Source: an uncultured Porphyromonadaceae bacterium
GTDB taxonomy: Bacteria > Bacteroidota > Bacteroidia > Bacteroidales > Muribaculaceae
DNA length: 5,703 nt
Reading direction: 5' to 3'
NCBI GenBank assembly: GCA_902494595.1
Contig: CABUTY010000105.1
Coordinates: 1-5,703, forward strand
A program made the translations under genes and the position numbers. Positions 4,174-5,703 of this stretch are shown here, piece after piece. Every line of letters begins with the position of its first letter. The stretch's first letter is position 1. The notes under the pieces are model-generated. The model searched no databases. It was not told the DNA's origin and saw only the letters and a list, made by a program, of their open reading frames with translations.

Positions 4174-5703
4174 ATGCGCACAAAGATAAGTAAAGTAGCC
4201 AAAGATCTCAATGTAGGGGTCAACACGGCAGTTGAGTTTCTACGGAAACACAACATCGAAGTCGCGGCCGGCAATCTCCTGAATGCCCGCATCGACGCCG
4301 AAGCCGTCGCACTCCTCACCAAGGAATTCAGCAAGGACAAGGATGCCAAAGCTGTAGCCGAACAAATCATCAATACCCGTCGCGAGGAGAAGAAAGACCG
4401 GGAAGAAGACCGCGAGAAGAAGCGGGAGGAGCGCAAGGAGCGTGCACAGAAGAGCCAGGAGTCCGAGGGGACGCCGAGGCTTGCCGGCCCACGCATCTTA
4501 GGAACCATCGACCTTGAACATCCGCGTGCCGCTGTAACACCCGACAAGGAAGCCCCGAAAGCCGAAGCGCCGAAAACAGAGAAACCCCTCGCCGAGGCTC
4601 CCAAGGCGGAGGCTCCCGGCGCTGGCGCCTCCGCTCCCGCGAGCGAGGCTCCAAAGGCTGTGACTCCCGAGCCTGAAAAGCCAAAGGTGGAAAAGGCCGA
4701 AGCCAAGACCCCCGAAGCCGAGACTCAAAAGATGGAGAAAACTGACGCCGTCAAGCCCAAAGCCACGGCTACCGAGGCAGAGACCCGGACGCCGAAGCCG
4801 GCATCAACAACCCAAACCACGGAAAAACCTGAGATGAAGCCATCGACGCCAGAATCATCCGAGACACCCAAGACGGAAGAGGCTGTCACCTCTTTCCGCG
4901 CCACCACACCTGAAATGCCAGGTCTCAAGGTAGTGGGCAAGATTGACCTGTCGGCCATCAACTCGGCCACCAGACCTAAGAAGAAGAGCCGTTCCGAGCG
5001 CAAACGCAAACGCATAGGCAAGGAAAAGGTGGATGTGGAGAAAGCCTCGCAGCAGCCAGGCTTCGGGCAGGACAAGCGTCCGCAGCGACCCGACCAGCCA
5101 CGAGCCGCCGGCCAGAACCAGGGAGGCTCCTCACGGCGCCGCCGTGGCGGCGGTGGCGGAAATCCCCAGAACCGCGCAAACGCCAAACAGGAGGTGAGCG
5201 CCGAAGACGTTCAGAAGCAGGTAAAGGAGACGCTGGCACGCCTCACCAACAAAACCACCAAGAAGGCGGTGAAATTCCGCAAGGAGCGCCGCGAAGAGAT
5301 GCACAACCGCGAGCTGGCCAACGCCGAACGCGAGGCTGCCGAAAGCAAGGTGCTCAAAATCACCGAGTTCGTCACCGCCAACGACCTCGCCAGCCTTATG
5401 GACATACCCGTCAACAAGGTTATCGCCACCTGTATGAATCTCGGCGTTATGGTATCCATCAACCAGCGTCTGGATGCCGAGACAATCAATATCGTGGCCG
5501 AGGAATTCGGCTATGAGACGGAGTTTGTGTCGGCCGACGTGACGGAGGCCATAGAGAATCCCGAGGACAAGGAAGAAGACCTGGAGAGCCGTCCGCCCAT
5601 CGTGACGGTGATGGGACATGTGGACCATGGCAAGACATCGCTCCTCGACTATATCCGCAAGGCCAACGTGATAGCCGGCGAGGCCGGCGGCATCACGCAG
5701 CAC
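4174..5703 (+). CDS. infB: Translation initiation factor IF-2, N-terminal part (3' truncated by window)
   Basis: IF-2 is the GTPase that places initiator fMet-tRNA on the 30S subunit and promotes subunit joining. The first 510 codons are present, ending exactly on a codon. An IF2_N domain (about 1-52, [23 protein letters not shown]) is followed by a charged helix (about 69-92). Next comes a long Ala/Pro/Glu/Lys linker (about 126-245), then a basic Arg/Lys stretch (267-285) and an RRRRGGGGG run (321-329). A second IF2_N-like domain (about 392-452) leads into the G domain with G1 GHVDHGKT (481-488). The sequence stops at GITQH (506-510), with the G2 threonine T508. The rest of the G domain and the C-terminal domains lie outside. 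ATG 4174 is chosen because it gives the complete family N-terminus; no clear Shine-Dalgarno precedes it. It follows nusA after a 262-nt gap. Confidence 0.98.
   Translation, partial: MRTKISKVAKDLNVGVNTAVEFLRKHNIEVAAGNLLNARIDAEAVALLTKEFSKDKDAKAVAEQIINTRREEKKDREEDREKKREERKERAQKSQESEGTPRLAGPRILGTIDLEHPRAAVTPDKEAPKAEAPKTEKPLAEAPKAEAPGAGASAPASEAPKAVTPEPEKPKVEKAEAKTPEAETQKMEKTDAVKPKATATEAETRTPKPASTTQTTEKPEMKPSTPESSETPKTEEAVTSFRATTPEMPGLKVVGKIDLSAINSATRPKKKSRSERKRKRIGKEKVDVEKASQQPGFGQDKRPQRPDQPRAAGQNQGGSSRRRRGGGGGNPQNRANAKQEVSAEDVQKQVKETLARLTNKTTKKAVKFRKERREEMHNRELANAEREAAESKVLKITEFVTANDLASLMDIPVNKVIATCMNLGVMVSINQRLDAETINIVAEEFGYETEFVSADVTEAIENPEDKEEDLESRPPIVTVMGHVDHGKTSLLDYIRKANVIAGEAGGITQH

Noticed and set aside
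4092..4706. 204-residue minus-strand open frame opposite infB, ending in the repeat arm
   Set aside because: The Ser/Ala/Gly/Phe-rich product mirrors the low-complexity IF2 linker codons; it is a shadow frame.
5131..5159. GC-rich palindrome CGCCGC/GCGGCG in infB
   Set aside because: It is explained by the Arg-Gly run RRRRGGGGG and its GC-rich codons; no independent role is supported.
5131..5703. 190-residue minus-strand open frame opposite the IF2 second N domain and G1 motif
   Set aside because: It is antisense to clear IF2 domains, so a shadow.

Overview
The window comes from a bacterial chromosome, most likely of the order Bacteroidales. The evidence is that the NusA, IF2 and DnaX proteins read like Bacteroidales homologues, promoter-like TAnnTTTG boxes (the Bacteroidota -7 element) precede dnaX and rimP, and the starts lack clear Shine-Dalgarno sequences. 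The coding DNA is fairly GC-rich for this order, which points away from Bacteroides and would suit a Muribaculaceae-like genome; that family placement is inference only.

Layout. Positions 1-71 hold the region downstream of dnaX, with a repeat copy and a possible small frame running off the left edge on the minus strand. dnaX (DNA polymerase III gamma/tau) fills 72-1823 on the minus strand. A 333-bp AT-rich divergent intergenic region (1824-2156) carries promoter boxes for both directions. On the rimP side, a terminator-like hairpin with a GCAA loop and a U6 tail lies only 12 nt past the -7 box, followed by a second strong hairpin. The plus strand then carries rimP (2157-2624), nusA (2664-3911) and the first 510 codons of infB (4174 to the edge). 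This is the widespread rimP-nusA-infB cluster: ribosome maturation, transcription elongation/termination and translation initiation.

The most unusual part is the 262-bp nusA-infB gap. It holds a roughly 197-bp imperfect inverted repeat (arms 3954-4036 and 4103-4150) whose centre contains a further GAGA-loop hairpin. A third copy of the same arm lies at 26-74 and starts exactly on the dnaX stop codon. The three copies agree closely over two blocks of 21 and 25 nt, and the left arm in the gap has an extra 36 nt between the blocks. This could be a small palindromic dispersed element or a shared leader motif. The long antisense frames over nusA and infB are shadows. No tRNA, rRNA, CRISPR array, insertion-sequence transposase or novel multi-gene system is visible.
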